Shown in pieces: positions 52,632 to 62,081 of a stretch of DNA of 64,000 nucleotides. The translations under genes and the position numbers were made by a program. The notes under the pieces are model-generated. The model made no database searches. It was given only the letters and a program-made list of their open reading frames with translations, and was not told the origin of the DNA. Source of the stretch: Planctomycetales bacterium. Its GTDB lineage: Bacteria; Planctomycetota; Planctomycetia; Planctomycetales; Planctomycetaceae. The stretch's first letter is position 1; the number at the start of each line of letters is the position of its first letter. The stretch covers positions 1 through 64,000 of the forward strand of contig JAPLOA010000051.1 in assembly GCA_026400835.1 (NCBI GenBank), in the 5' to 3' direction.

Positions 52632-53624
52632 ATGCCAGATTGGATTGCTACAGATCAGGATCGCGAGCTGTTTGATCGTGAACTGAACAGCTACGTTCCG
52701 GAGAAAATCTTCGACTCGCATGCACATTGGTATCGAGCCGATCATTTTCCTGAGGACTCCGTGCCGGGCCTTGTGAAGTCCGGGCCGCCGGTCGCAGGCA
52801 GTGATGAATTTGATCGACAGATGGAGATGATTACGCCCGGACGCAAAACCGAGGGCCTGTTCTTTCCATTCCCACATCCGAATGTCGATGTCGACGGAGA
52901 AAACACGTTTCTCTTTGAGGAACTAAAGAAGCGTCCGAAGTCGCGCGGTCAGATGCTGATCACGATGCAACAGGATCCGGAGTTTATTCGCGAAACAGTG
53001 CGTCGCTGCGGATTCGTCGGCCTGAAATGTTATCACGTCTATTCTTCGCGGCGTCCTACGTTTGATTCGTATATCGAAGAGTATTTGCCGGAGGAGCAGG
53101 TTCGGATCGCTCACGAAGAAGGATTATCAATCACCCTGCACATGGTCCGCGCGCGGGCATTGTCGGATCCCGCGAATCAGCAGACGATCCGCCGTTATTG
53201 TGAAAAGTATCCGAACATGCGTCTGATTCTCGCGCATGCTGCGCGTGGTTTTAATGCGCATCACACGATCATGGGGATCGAATCCCTGCGAGGGCTTGCC
53301 AACGTCTGGTTTGACACCAGCGCGGTGACGGATTCGGGAGCTATCGAAGCGATTATCAACGTCATGGGGCATAAGCGAGTGCTCTACGGGTCTGACTTCC
53401 CGGTAACGCACCTGCGTGGTCGCTGTATCGCATTGGGCGACAACTTCTTCTGGATCTCTGCCGACAACGCTAACCTTGATGTTCCGTATGGGAAAATTGA
53501 CATGGCTCTCGTTGGGCATGAATCATTAAGAACACTGAAAGTTGCCACGATGTCAACGCGAATGACGGACTCACAGGTGGAAGACATCTTCCGCAATAAC
53601 GGAATGGAGTTGTTCGGTCTGTGA
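52632..53624 (+). CDS. amidohydrolase 2 family metal-dependent hydrolase
   Basis: A protein of 330 residues with a TIM-barrel amidohydrolase pattern: F-D-S-H-A-H-W at ~33-39 (HxH metal site), I-T-L-H-M-V and L-I-L-A-H-A-A-R-G-F further histidines, and Y-G-S-D-F-P-V-T-H-L-R-G with the late metal aspartate. No signal peptide. This branch includes decarboxylases and lactonases. The sulfatase upstream hints at sugar breakdown, but the substrate is not readable. The ATG at 52632 is preferred to 52557, which lies inside the inverted-repeat element. Confidence 0.88.
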   Translation: MPDWIATDQDRELFDRELNSYVPEKIFDSHAHWYRADHFPEDSVPGLVKSGPPVAGSDEFDRQMEMITPGRKTEGLFFPFPHPNVDVDGENTFLFEELKKRPKSRGQMLITMQQDPEFIRETVRRCGFVGLKCYHVYSSRRPTFDSYIEEYLPEEQVRIAHEEGLSITLHMVRARALSDPANQQTIRRYCEKYPNMRLILAHAARGFNAHHTIMGIESLRGLANVWFDTSAVTDSGAIEAIINVMGHKRVLYGSDFPVTHLRGRCIALGDNFFWISADNANLDVPYGKIDMALVGHESLRTLKVATMSTRMTDSQVEDIFRNNGMELFGL

Positions 53625-53654
53625 ATTTGCATTAAACGGATACCTGCGGGGGTG

Positions 53655-53722
53655 TTAATTCACGGCAAGCGGTAGGCGTCTTAACTGATTTCGCCTCCGC
53701 CTGCGGCTCGCCGTTAAACGAG
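53655..53722. repeat. REP-like inverted pair, same family as 14273
   Basis: A left unit (TTAATTCACGGCAAGCGG then TAGGCG) and an inverted right unit (CGCCTGCGGCTCGCCG then TTAAACGAG) form an imperfect hairpin between convergent genes. The right unit matches 14273-14298 with one difference. Confidence 0.6.
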
Positions 53723-53749
53723 AAGCCCCAACATCTGATTAAAGTATCT

Positions 53750-54907
53750 TCAATCTTCCTTCGCGAACTGCACATTCATCGGCACCGTCAGTTGTTGTGC
53801 GATTGACGCAAGCTTTGAGCGAACAGCACGGACCGCAGTGGATGCACATTCGGTTTCCAGAATGACATAAGACTTCCCATTCACGACCATGCTGATTCGA
53901 GCCGCTTGCTTCTGCGGCGGCTGACTGGAACTTTCGGAACCGGGCTTTTTTGGCTTCGGCACGGACACATTCAGTTCCTGAACGTCGGTAAAGAAGACAT
54001 CGCGAACGCTCGAACCAACAGCCAGATGTATCGACTGAGTCGACCAGTCGATCCGTGTTTCTCTGCGACGATTATCCAGCCAGAGCCATACAGCACCCAC
54101 CGCAGCGCAGAGGGCGGAAGCTCCCAGATAACACTGTCCGATAAAGACCGGGCCACGCCCCGAAAAGAACACCAGCGCGGGCACGAGGCCGAAGAGCAGC
54201 CCAACAAAAAGCCCTGCAATGATGGCTCCGCCGATCAAAGACAGAAAGCTGATGGAGTCACGCTGCAGATGAACGAGTTTCCCAGGTTCCCATGTCAGGA
54301 TTCTTTCGCGAAACTCAAGCCCCTGCAGGATGCGTTCCGCTCGTGTCTCCGGATGAAATCCGGTCTCCACTGGCTTTGTCGACCAGATCCCCTTCAGCAC
54401 CAGCGGCGGAAACAGCCCGAAGACAGCGGATAGAATCAGCAGAAATCCCACCCCGCCCCAGCCGCCGGGCTCCAAAACACATTGCTCGGGAATTGTCGGG
54501 TTGTAGGAAACCTTAACCTCGGTTCCGACTGGAAATTTCTGCGATGTGGCTTCTGCCCAGGACTTGCTTCCAAACTGGTCACTGATGACCGTGATTCTCG
54601 ACCCATTGACCGGTTGCCCGTTGACCTCGAACTCATATTCAATTCCTGCCGAGTAGGAGCGCGTTTCCCGGTTGCGGCGATCGCGATCAGTCGAGCGATC
54701 GCGATGAACCGAAACATCAACTCCGGACCGAACGATTCGCCCCACAACCGTTGGCCATTGAAGTGACTGCTGAGCTTCCTGGATACCACGATAGGCCATC
54801 ATTCCAGCCGTACAGCCACCCAAAAAGAACAACAGGCATACGATCGAGATCAGGAGCCTCAGCCCTTTCGAGGTTTTGCCTTGTGCGGGGCCGTCTGGAG
54901 CGTTCAT
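53750..54907 (-). CDS. DUF3592-containing membrane protein
   Basis: A protein of 385 residues. An N-terminal helix (LLISIVCLLFFLGGCTAG) is followed by a DUF3592 domain: W-P-T-V-V-G-R-I-V-R-S, then S-Y-S-A-G-I-E-Y-E-F-E-V-N-G, F-P-V-G-T-E-V-K-V-S-Y-N-P-x-x-P-E-Q-C-V-L-E-P-G. One membrane segment comes next (V-G-F-L-L-I-L-S-A-V-F-G-L-F-P). The second half has a pair of helices (I-A-G-L-F-V-G-L-L-F-G-L-V-P and A-S-A-L-C-A-A-V-G-A-V-W-L-W-L) and a cytoplasmic beta-rich end. The ATG at 54907 is chosen because the frame upstream of it is unlike protein. Function unknown. Confidence 0.8.
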   Translation of the reverse strand: MNAPDGPAQGKTSKGLRLLISIVCLLFFLGGCTAGMMAYRGIQEAQQSLQWPTVVGRIVRSGVDVSVHRDRSTDRDRRNRETRSYSAGIEYEFEVNGQPVNGSRITVISDQFGSKSWAEATSQKFPVGTEVKVSYNPTIPEQCVLEPGGWGGVGFLLILSAVFGLFPPLVLKGIWSTKPVETGFHPETRAERILQGLEFRERILTWEPGKLVHLQRDSISFLSLIGGAIIAGLFVGLLFGLVPALVFFSGRGPVFIGQCYLGASALCAAVGAVWLWLDNRRRETRIDWSTQSIHLAVGSSVRDVFFTDVQELNVSVPKPKKPGSESSSQPPQKQAARISMVVNGKSYVILETECASTAVRAVRSKLASIAQQLTVPMNVQFAKED

Positions 54908-55157
54908 CGAGTCCCATTCTGAATCGGTATGCGTTATGTATTCTGCGGCGCATTCTACTGAGGAGTCGCCCACGGGAATCATGGGAGAAACGAAAAATTG
55001 CATCTACTGCGAAAACCAATACGATCCCGAGAATCTCGGTACCACTTCTTTCGGAATCACGCCAGAATCCGCCACCCCACGAGGACGACTCTCGACTTTC
55101 GTTGAGTCGCGAAGTTGTTACTAACCCCTCAACCGAATCAGGCTCTTCATGTAATCC

Positions 55158-55230
55158 TAACCCGAAGCGTCAGCGAGGGATTATTGTCGAAAAACGCGGT
55201 AAATCTTATCCCTCACTGACGTTTCGGGTT
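55158..55230. repeat. REP-like palindrome (CCCGAAGCGTCAGCGAGGGA type)
   Basis: The left arm 55158-55181 and right arm 55208-55230 are imperfect inverted copies (TAACCCGAAGCGTCAGCGAG against CCTCACTGACGTTTCGGGTT). The core word recurs in a variant at 59234. It lies 50 nt before the SDR gene. Confidence 0.7.
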
Positions 55231-55280
55231 GTGAAACCCCATTAAATCAACAGCCTGTGAATACCGATGGACAAAGAGCA

Positions 55281-56099
55281 ATGAAACTTGGACTGGACGG
55301 CAAAGTCGCACTGGTGACTGGCGGATCCAAAGGCATTGGACTGGGAATTGTCCGTTGCCTGATCGCCGAAGGAACTCGAGTTGCCAATGTGAATCGCAGT
55401 GAAGCCGAGGGGCGTGCATTGGAAAGTGAGTATGCCGCACAGGGCCGAGAGTGTTTCTTCATTCAAGGTGACCTGGCCGATGTCGATGCCTGCCGGAATT
55501 CCGTCGAGCAGACTCTGAAACGCTTTGGCCGCATCGATATTCTGATCAACAACGCTGGTGTCAATGACGGCGTGGGCCTTGACGCAGGAGTCGACGCTTT
55601 CGTCGATTCGCTGCGACGCAATCTGATTCATGTCTATGCCATGGCCCACTACTCATTGGAGGCTCTGAAGAAATCCCGCGGAGTCATCATCAATATTGGA
55701 TCCAAGGTTTGCGAAACCGGCCAGGGAGGAACGTCCGGCTATGCGGCGTCGAAGGGCGGCATCAATGGGTTGACCCGCGAATGGGCTGTTGACCTTGCCC
55801 CGCATGGCATTCGAGTCAACGCGGTGCTGCCCGCCGAAACGTGGACTCCGCTGTACGAGAAATGCCTCGCGGCTATGCCGGATCCGGCTGGGGCCAAAGC
55901 TGAAATGGAGCGTTTAATCCCGTTTGAGAGAAGATTCACCACGATCGAAGAGCTGGCCAACATGGCCGTGTTTCTGGCATCGCCGTGCTCCAGCCATACG
56001 ACCGGGCAAATCATCTTCGTCGACGGCGGCTACACACATCTCGACCGCAAATGCACTGCGCAGAGCGATATTGCGTCCTTCGGAGCTGCGGCCACTTAA
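55281..56099 (+). CDS. short-chain dehydrogenase/reductase
   Basis: A protein of 272 residues, classical SDR. Cofactor motif T-G-G-S-K-G-I-G-L-G near the start, N-N-A-G-V, active-site serine in I-N-I-G-S-K, Y-A-A-S-K (catalytic Y and K), and C-terminal I-F-V-D-G-G-Y-T-H-L-D-R. The last block resembles L-fucose dehydrogenase-like SDRs, which would fit a sulfated-fucan pathway with the nearby sulfatase, but this is only suggestive. The ATG at 55281 is preferred to a GTG at 55257, because the Rossmann strand then starts at residue 7. Confidence 0.9.
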   Translation: MKLGLDGKVALVTGGSKGIGLGIVRCLIAEGTRVANVNRSEAEGRALESEYAAQGRECFFIQGDLADVDACRNSVEQTLKRFGRIDILINNAGVNDGVGLDAGVDAFVDSLRRNLIHVYAMAHYSLEALKKSRGVIINIGSKVCETGQGGTSGYAASKGGINGLTREWAVDLAPHGIRVNAVLPAETWTPLYEKCLAAMPDPAGAKAEMERLIPFERRFTTIEELANMAVFLASPCSSHTTGQIIFVDGGYTHLDRKCTAQSDIASFGAAAT

Positions 56100-56220
56100 A
56101 ACAGAGTAGGTCCGCGTACGGGTTCCGTCGACTGGTTTCTGACGCGATTTGTTCCTGCTACACTCCCGCACGGAGATATTGCTGCGCGAGATTTCATTCA
56201 TCAAAGGTGATCCGTTTTAC

Positions 56221-57543
56221 ATGGTACAAATTCTGCCCTTCGCCGGCTGGAGATTCGACTTGAGCCAGGTCGGCGCGTTGTCGGAAGTGATCGCTCCGGC
56301 TAACAATCTGATTGATGAAACACTCCAGAGAACGCTCTATCGCCAGCATCCCTGCAACGCTGTTCGGATGGTGTTGAACCGCGAAGAGCCGGGTGACACT
56401 TCGGCTGCTGACCGCTGCACGCGAGCCGATGATTTCTGGCGTTTGTGGAAGCGAGAAGGCATTCTGCTCCGTGAACACGATGCGGCTTTTTACATCATCG
56501 AAACAACGTTTAAGTCGTCCGGAGACGAACGCACGCGATGGAGCGTCATCACGCGGCTGCAGTTGCCGGACAGTAACGTGCCAGACTCGGTTGTCCCAAC
56601 CGTTGTCAGCGCGGATCCTCAACGCGTCGCCGATCAAAGCGCGCTTCGCAAGGTTTGTCGCGCCAGCCTCGTCCCGGTCGTGGCTTTACTGGCCGATACG
56701 ACCGGAGCAGACTCAGACCTTCGATCGTTATCGGATCATCTGGAACTTGTTGTACGCCAGGTGCCACCTGTTGAATGTCACGGCGACGATGGTGTTCGCC
56801 ACCGCGTGTGGCCATTGACTAATCCGACGCTGTGCTCCGAGCTGCAGCGGCGGTTTGCCAATTTTTCGCTTTGCATGATCGGCGGATACGAAGAATATCT
56901 CGCCGCTAAGGCCGACCCGGATCGTGCGAGGACTTCGGATCCCAATGATGCTTCTCGTTCCGTGCTCGCCTGCCTGATTCCGTCAGACGACCCTGCAATT
57001 GAGTTCCTGCCGCATCTGCTTTCGCGAAACCTGCCTTCGCCGATTTCAGCCGAGCAACTTCGCGAATTGCTGGGAGCGGAGTTTCAGTGTCAGGTTGTGG
57101 GAGCTGAACCCACGGCCAGCGAAGACGCGGCTGAACTGGCTCGCATCAATTCCGAACAACCTTGCCTCGCGATGGGAACGAGTGACGGTATCTGGATAAT
57201 CGTCTCCGATGCGGAACCAGTTGTTGTATCGCCAGACGAGTTGCTGATCGATCGAATCAATCGAAAGATCAATAGAGCCACATCGACGAATGAATTGCTC
57301 GTCAGTCATTCTCTGACGGCATCGGTGGGAGTACTTGCGAAGAGTTCTTTGGCGTTGTTCCAGTCGAATCCGAGTTCTCTGCAGTTTATCGAACCTGCTC
57401 GGACTTCTGACGAACTGCTGAAGCTCTCCGACGCAGGAGTCTGTCTTCCCGAATTCGGAGCCCGCCTGCATCCAGGAGTCCCCACTGGACTTGCGTTCCT
57501 GTCGACTGAGAATCCCGGCCCTCCAGTTCCCGGAAAAAAGTAA
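56221..57543 (+). CDS. DUF1015 family protein
   Basis: A protein of 440 residues. It opens VQILPFAGWRFDLSQVGALS, then V-I-A-P-A-N-N-L-I-D and H-P-C-N-A-V-R-M-V-L-N-R-E. This is the standard N-terminus of DUF1015 proteins (SerC-cluster partner, proposed serine kinase in some archaea and bacteria). The canonical A-P-P-Y-D-V-I is changed to A-P-A-N-N-L-I, and the late H-H-R-Y-E-T-like motif was not seen, so activity may be altered or lost. The ATG at 56221 is chosen from family alignment; an upstream frame to 56149 exists. Confidence 0.85.
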   Translation: MVQILPFAGWRFDLSQVGALSEVIAPANNLIDETLQRTLYRQHPCNAVRMVLNREEPGDTSAADRCTRADDFWRLWKREGILLREHDAAFYIIETTFKSSGDERTRWSVITRLQLPDSNVPDSVVPTVVSADPQRVADQSALRKVCRASLVPVVALLADTTGADSDLRSLSDHLELVVRQVPPVECHGDDGVRHRVWPLTNPTLCSELQRRFANFSLCMIGGYEEYLAAKADPDRARTSDPNDASRSVLACLIPSDDPAIEFLPHLLSRNLPSPISAEQLRELLGAEFQCQVVGAEPTASEDAAELARINSEQPCLAMGTSDGIWIIVSDAEPVVVSPDELLIDRINRKINRATSTNELLVSHSLTASVGVLAKSSLALFQSNPSSLQFIEPARTSDELLKLSDAGVCLPEFGARLHPGVPTGLAFLSTENPGPPVPGKK

Positions 57544-57810
57544 CGTTCTGTCAGCGATATTCTGTTGATGGTGAGCCGAGTTTTTCTGCGATGGCGGTTG
57601 TCGCCTGGAGTCGATTGCTATATGAACCTTCACACCGCTCATGGCAGTCTGTTCGAATGCTTCAGTGCAGGCGATTCTTTGCTGACTTCTCCGTAGAACG
57701 ACAGAGAACTTTGCCTGACAGAAACGACATCATCGACAGACTGTTCTCATCGTTTTGATTCTTGTCACCTCATACAGATGGAGACGGAAACGTCTCTCCG
57801 GGGCCATTTC

Positions 57811-59076
57811 ATGACACAGACAAATCGCCGTTCATTTCTTCGCCAGTCAGCCTGTACTCTCGCGACATTCGCTGCCCCCATGATTCTGCCTCGTCGCGTC
57901 TTCGGCGCTAACGATCGCATTGCCATCGCGGCGATCGGAGTGAGAAATCAGGGAGCAGGAAATGTGAAGCGGTTTCTTGCTGCCGGCGTGGATATCGTGG
58001 GAATCTGCGACGTCGATTCCAAAGTGGCAGCGGATGCTGTCGCCATCGTCGCCGAGAAAAGCCCCGCGCCAAAAAGTTATGGTGATTATCGACGTCTGCT
58101 GGAAGAGAAAGGCATCGATGCCGTTGTGATCACAACGCCCGATCATTGGCATGCCAAAATGACAATCGAAGCCTGTGCGGCTGGTAAAGATGTGTACTGT
58201 GAAAAGCCGCTTTCGCTGACGATTGCCGAAGGGCGTCGCATGGTTAATGCGGCTCGCGAACATAAACGGATCGTGCAAACGGGGTCACAACAGCGTTCCT
58301 CGAAGGAATTCTGGCAAGCCTGCATGCTGGTTCGAAATGGATTCATTGGCGATGTGAAGGAAGTCATCGTCGGAATTCCGGACCCGAATCACCCGGGTTC
58401 GATTGGTGCGGTTGAACCCGTACCCGCGGAACTGAACTACGAGATGTGGCTTGGCCCGGCTCCGATGAAACCTTATCACAGCAAGCGAGTTCACTACAAC
58501 TTCCGCTTCTGGTGGGATTATTCGGGCGGCCAGATGACCAACTTCGGTGCTCATCACCTTGATATTGCTCAGTGGGGACTCGGCATGGACAACAGTGGCC
58601 CGGTCGCTGTCGAAGGCACCGCCGAGTTTCATCCGCAGATGTTTCATGAAGTGACTGAGAAATGTCGTCTGGTTTATACCTATGCGAATGGCATCAGGAT
58701 GACTTTGGGGCAGGGGCAGAGCGATATCAAGGACGGAACCGTTTTCGTAGGAACGAAGGGAACCGTAACCGTAAATCGAGGCAAACTGATCACTGATCCG
58801 GTTGATCTTGCCAAAACGCCGCTGGATGCCGCTGAGTTGACTCAGTTAAATCGCAGCACCGACCACACGAAGAATTTTCTGGACTGTATGCAGAGCCGTG
58901 AACTGCCGATTTGCGACGTGGAGATCGGTCATCGATCTGCCACGGTTTGTCATCTCGGTAACTTTGTCGCGCGACTGGGTCGCCCGATCAAGTGGGATCC
59001 GATCACCGAATCCTGTCCTGGTGATGCCGAAGCCCAGGCCATGACTGATCGCGTTTACCGTGCTCCATGGGTTTGA
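57811..59076 (+). CDS. Tat-exported Gfo/Idh/MocA oxidoreductase
   Basis: A protein of 421 residues. A twin-arginine signal (TNRRSFLRQSACTLATFAAP) precedes the Rossmann domain (I-A-I-A-A-I-G-V-R-N-Q-G-A-G-N). The conserved G-K-D-V-Y-C-E-K-P-L-S motif is near residue 133, with D-H-W-H before it. Later R-F-W-W-D-Y-S-G-G-Q-M-T-N-F-G-A-H-H-L-D-I-A-Q-W marks the planctomycete branch of exported MocA-type enzymes. The cofactor is presumably bound before export. Substrate unknown, probably a carbohydrate. The ATG at 57811 is fixed by the RR signal. Confidence 0.93.
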   Translation: MTQTNRRSFLRQSACTLATFAAPMILPRRVFGANDRIAIAAIGVRNQGAGNVKRFLAAGVDIVGICDVDSKVAADAVAIVAEKSPAPKSYGDYRRLLEEKGIDAVVITTPDHWHAKMTIEACAAGKDVYCEKPLSLTIAEGRRMVNAAREHKRIVQTGSQQRSSKEFWQACMLVRNGFIGDVKEVIVGIPDPNHPGSIGAVEPVPAELNYEMWLGPAPMKPYHSKRVHYNFRFWWDYSGGQMTNFGAHHLDIAQWGLGMDNSGPVAVEGTAEFHPQMFHEVTEKCRLVYTYANGIRMTLGQGQSDIKDGTVFVGTKGTVTVNRGKLITDPVDLAKTPLDAAELTQLNRSTDHTKNFLDCMQSRELPICDVEIGHRSATVCHLGNFVARLGRPIKWDPITESCPGDAEAQAMTDRVYRAPWV

Positions 59077-59154
59077 AATTCATCGCGAGCACGCGGTGGT
59101 TGTTTTGAGGTTGCGATGTTTAGACCCACGGAGCGGAAACAAAGGGAAATATCA

Positions 59155-59393
59155 TAGCCCGACGTGTGAGTTTTGAAGTTGCGCTGTCCGAGGCTGGGGC
59201 AGATCCACGACGCGAAAACGCAGGGGATTATCATAACCCGACGCGTGAGCGAGGGATTTTTCCAAACACTGCGTCAAACGCAAAAGATCAATCCCTCGCT
59301 GACGCAGCTGGTTGGGATAGTCGCAAATGTGCAACTTCAAAACTCACGCGTCGGGTTGTGATGACCGCAAACTCGCAACTTCAAAACTGACGC
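59155..59393. repeat. nested REP-like palindrome array
   Basis: Fills most of the gap between convergent genes 59076 and 59403. Outer arms: AGCCCGACGTGTGAGTTTTG from 59157 and its inverted copy CAAAACTCACGCGTCGGGTT ending at 59357. Inner arms: CCCGACGCGTGAGCGAGGGA (59238-59257) and ATCCCTCGCTGACGCAG (59290-59306). A further partial copy (CAACTTCAAAACTGACGC) ends at 59393. Related to the element at 55158. Confidence 0.75.
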
Positions 59394-59402
59394 ATACAAC
59401 TA

Positions 59403-62081
59403 TCATCGCTGTCGCAATGACTTGGCGGTTTCGCTGCGTTCGCATGCAATGATTTGGAGAGGCGGCCCCGAGTAGACAGCTTCACCGCCTTGGTCCGCAC
59501 TGTCAGGGCCGATGTCAATTAGCCAATCCGCTTGCCGAATAACATCCAGTTGATGCTCAATCACGATAACACTGTGACCGGCATTGACCAGCGTCCTGAG
59601 GTGAGTCATCAGGCGATCAACGTCGGCCGGATGAAGTCCACTGGTGGGTTCATCCAGAACATACAATGTGTGATCGTTTGATGGCGTCGCGAGCTCAGAG
59701 GCCAGTTTGGCTCGCTGTGCTTCTCCGCCGGAAAACGTATTGGCTGGCTGACCGAGCGTGACATATCCCAGTCCAACACTGTTAAATGCGGACAGGATCG
59801 CATGCAGACGCGAGAACTCAGAAAAGAATTCTGTCGCTTCGTCAACACGCATCTGCAACACGTCAGCCACAGACTTATTGCGGAATCGAATGCTGCATAC
59901 AGCTTTACTGAAACGAAGACCATGACATACGGCACATGGCACCACAGCATCCGGCAGAAAACTCATCCGGACATTTCGCACACCGGTTCCCATGCACTCC
60001 GGGCAGCGTCCGTCACCGGAGTTAAAGCTGAAATGCTTTGCGTTCAGTCCTCGTGAACGACTTTCCCGAATCTTCGCGAACAGCCGCCGCACTTCGTCCC
60101 ACATGCCACACAACGTCGCGATACACGATCGAGCAGACCGGCCCAGCGGAGCCTGATCGAGGGAGAGGACTCGCTGAATCTGCTCCACGCCGCTCACGCC
60201 ATCACACCGCGCATCGGCGGCCACAAGAGCAACATCGCGTTTGCGCAGGACGGCGGCAGAGACAACTGGCAACAACGTTCCAAAAACCAGCGAACTCTTG
60301 CCAGACCCACTGACACCGGTGACGCAGACGAGTTTTCGCAAAGGAATGTCGACGGTGATATTGCGAAGATTGTGAAGGTGAGCGTTGAGAATTGTGAGTT
60401 TCTCTGTCACTTCGCTCTGAACTGCCTCTTCGACTACGGCCTTCCTGCGAGTCTTCACGCCGCTCTTTGGTTTCGACTGCGATTGATGCAACTCAGATGC
60501 GACTCGCTCCGCAGTTGACCGACGAAGATAATCGCCCGTTGGAGACTGCGCGAACTTCTCGGCATCAGCCGGGGTTCCGGAGAACAGCAGTCTTCCGCCA
60601 TCAGCTCCGGCACCGGGGCCGAGATCAACCAGCCAGTCGGCGGCTCGCATAATCTCGCCATCGTGTTCCACAACGATCACCGTTCCTCCAGCATCGCGTA
60701 GATCAAACAGCGTCTTTAGCAAACGCTGAGTATCCCGAGGATGAAGTCCCGCCGTGGGTTCATCCAGCACAAAATGCGCACCGTGAAGTTGAGACGACAG
60801 TGACGCCGCCAGCCGTGCTCGCTGGAACTCACCGCCGGACAATGTTCGCGCAGGACGATCGAGCCCCAGATAGCCGATGCCAACATCACTCAAACATTTC
60901 AGCCTCGCCTGAACATCCGGCAGCGTTCGCTCGGCGACCAGTCGTTGCTCCTGCGTTAATGTGGCCGACTCATAAAAGCGTCCCGGATCATCGGACGGAG
61001 TACTTCCGAGAACTGTTAACCACGATTCCATTGTCGCCAGCGCGGCGTCGACACTTTGCTGCGTGAATTGAGCAATTGTCCGTCCCAGAAAAGTGACTCG
61101 CCTTGCAAACGGTTGCAGGCGAGATCCCTCACAGACTTCGCACGCCTTTTGCTGAAAGATGGCGATTTCTGAATCCAGATCAACGACTCCCTGAACACCG
61201 AGGCCCGAACACTGCTGACACGCGCCCCAGGGCGAACTAAAACTAAAACTGCGTGGTTCGGGTGTCGGGAAATTCAGATCGCAATCCGGGCAACAGAATC
61301 GAGTACTATACAACTTCTCATTCCACGCTCCGTTCACCTCATGACTGATCACGCACGTGCCATCGCTTTCCCGGCACGCCAGCTCTACAGATTCGCGGAG
61401 ACGTGATTCAATGCCTTCTTTGATAACAATGCGATCAACGATGGCTTCAATCGTATGAGCCTTCCCGGCAGCTAGCGGCCTGGTCTCCGCGATGTCGACC
61501 ACTTCGCCATTGATCCTCGCTCTGACAAAACCATTCCGGGCGATTCGTTCCAGAATCTCCTTATGAGCACCGCGTCGCCCGCGGACCATGGGCGACATGA
61601 TCATCAGCCGAGTTCGTTCGGGCAGTTGCAGAACCTGCTGCAGAATCTGGTCGATCGACTGCCTCTGAACTGGCTTTCCGCAGCCTGTACAATGAGCCGT
61701 CCCTGCACGGGCGTAGAGCAATCTCAGAAAGTCGTAGATCTCAGTTGTCACGGCCAGCGTACTGCGAGCCGGCACCGAGGAAACTCGCTGATCCACACTA
61801 ATCGTCGGCGCGAGACCGGTAATATCATCGACGTCGGGCCGAGGAAGTTGACGTAGCAGCGTCCGAGTTTGAACCGAGACGCTCTCCAGATAACGTCGTT
61901 GGCCTTCTGCGAACAGTGTATCAAAGGCCAGCGAACTTTTGCCAGAACCGCTGACGCCGGTCATAACGATCAGCTTGCCAGCGGGCAGATCGACATCCAC
62001 ATTGCGAAGATTATGAGTCCGCGCGCCGCGAATACGGATTAGCGGCTGATTCTCAGGAAGCGGCGAAGAATTCATGGGCAT
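59403..62081 (-). CDS. UvrA paralogue (excinuclease ABC subunit A-like), shortened
   Basis: A protein of 892 residues with two ABC ATPase halves. Half 1: Walker [10 protein letters not shown] (~42-50), signature T-L-S-G-G-E-F-Q-R. Half 2: G-V-S-G-S-G-K-S-S again and T-F-S-G-G-E-A-Q-R. Zinc-finger cysteines: C-C-P-D-C...[17 protein letters not shown] and C-P-E-C...C-A-V-C-H-G. Compared with E. coli UvrA (940 aa), the ~100 residues between the C-Q-Q-C-S-G-L-G and C-E-V-C-E-G-S-R motifs are cut to about 20. The start overlaps the M28 stop by one base (TGATG). It may be a UvrA2-type protein with a role other than standard repair. Confidence 0.88.
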   Translation of the reverse strand: MPMNSSPLPENQPLIRIRGARTHNLRNVDVDLPAGKLIVMTGVSGSGKSSLAFDTLFAEGQRRYLESVSVQTRTLLRQLPRPDVDDITGLAPTISVDQRVSSVPARSTLAVTTEIYDFLRLLYARAGTAHCTGCGKPVQRQSIDQILQQVLQLPERTRLMIMSPMVRGRRGAHKEILERIARNGFVRARINGEVVDIAETRPLAAGKAHTIEAIVDRIVIKEGIESRLRESVELACRESDGTCVISHEVNGAWNEKLYSTRFCCPDCDLNFPTPEPRSFSFSSPWGACQQCSGLGVQGVVDLDSEIAIFQQKACEVCEGSRLQPFARRVTFLGRTIAQFTQQSVDAALATMESWLTVLGSTPSDDPGRFYESATLTQEQRLVAERTLPDVQARLKCLSDVGIGYLGLDRPARTLSGGEFQRARLAASLSSQLHGAHFVLDEPTAGLHPRDTQRLLKTLFDLRDAGGTVIVVEHDGEIMRAADWLVDLGPGAGADGGRLLFSGTPADAEKFAQSPTGDYLRRSTAERVASELHQSQSKPKSGVKTRRKAVVEEAVQSEVTEKLTILNAHLHNLRNITVDIPLRKLVCVTGVSGSGKSSLVFGTLLPVVSAAVLRKRDVALVAADARCDGVSGVEQIQRVLSLDQAPLGRSARSCIATLCGMWDEVRRLFAKIRESRSRGLNAKHFSFNSGDGRCPECMGTGVRNVRMSFLPDAVVPCAVCHGLRFSKAVCSIRFRNKSVADVLQMRVDEATEFFSEFSRLHAILSAFNSVGLGYVTLGQPANTFSGGEAQRAKLASELATPSNDHTLYVLDEPTSGLHPADVDRLMTHLRTLVNAGHSVIVIEHQLDVIRQADWLIDIGPDSADQGGEAVYSGPPLQIIACERSETAKSLRQR

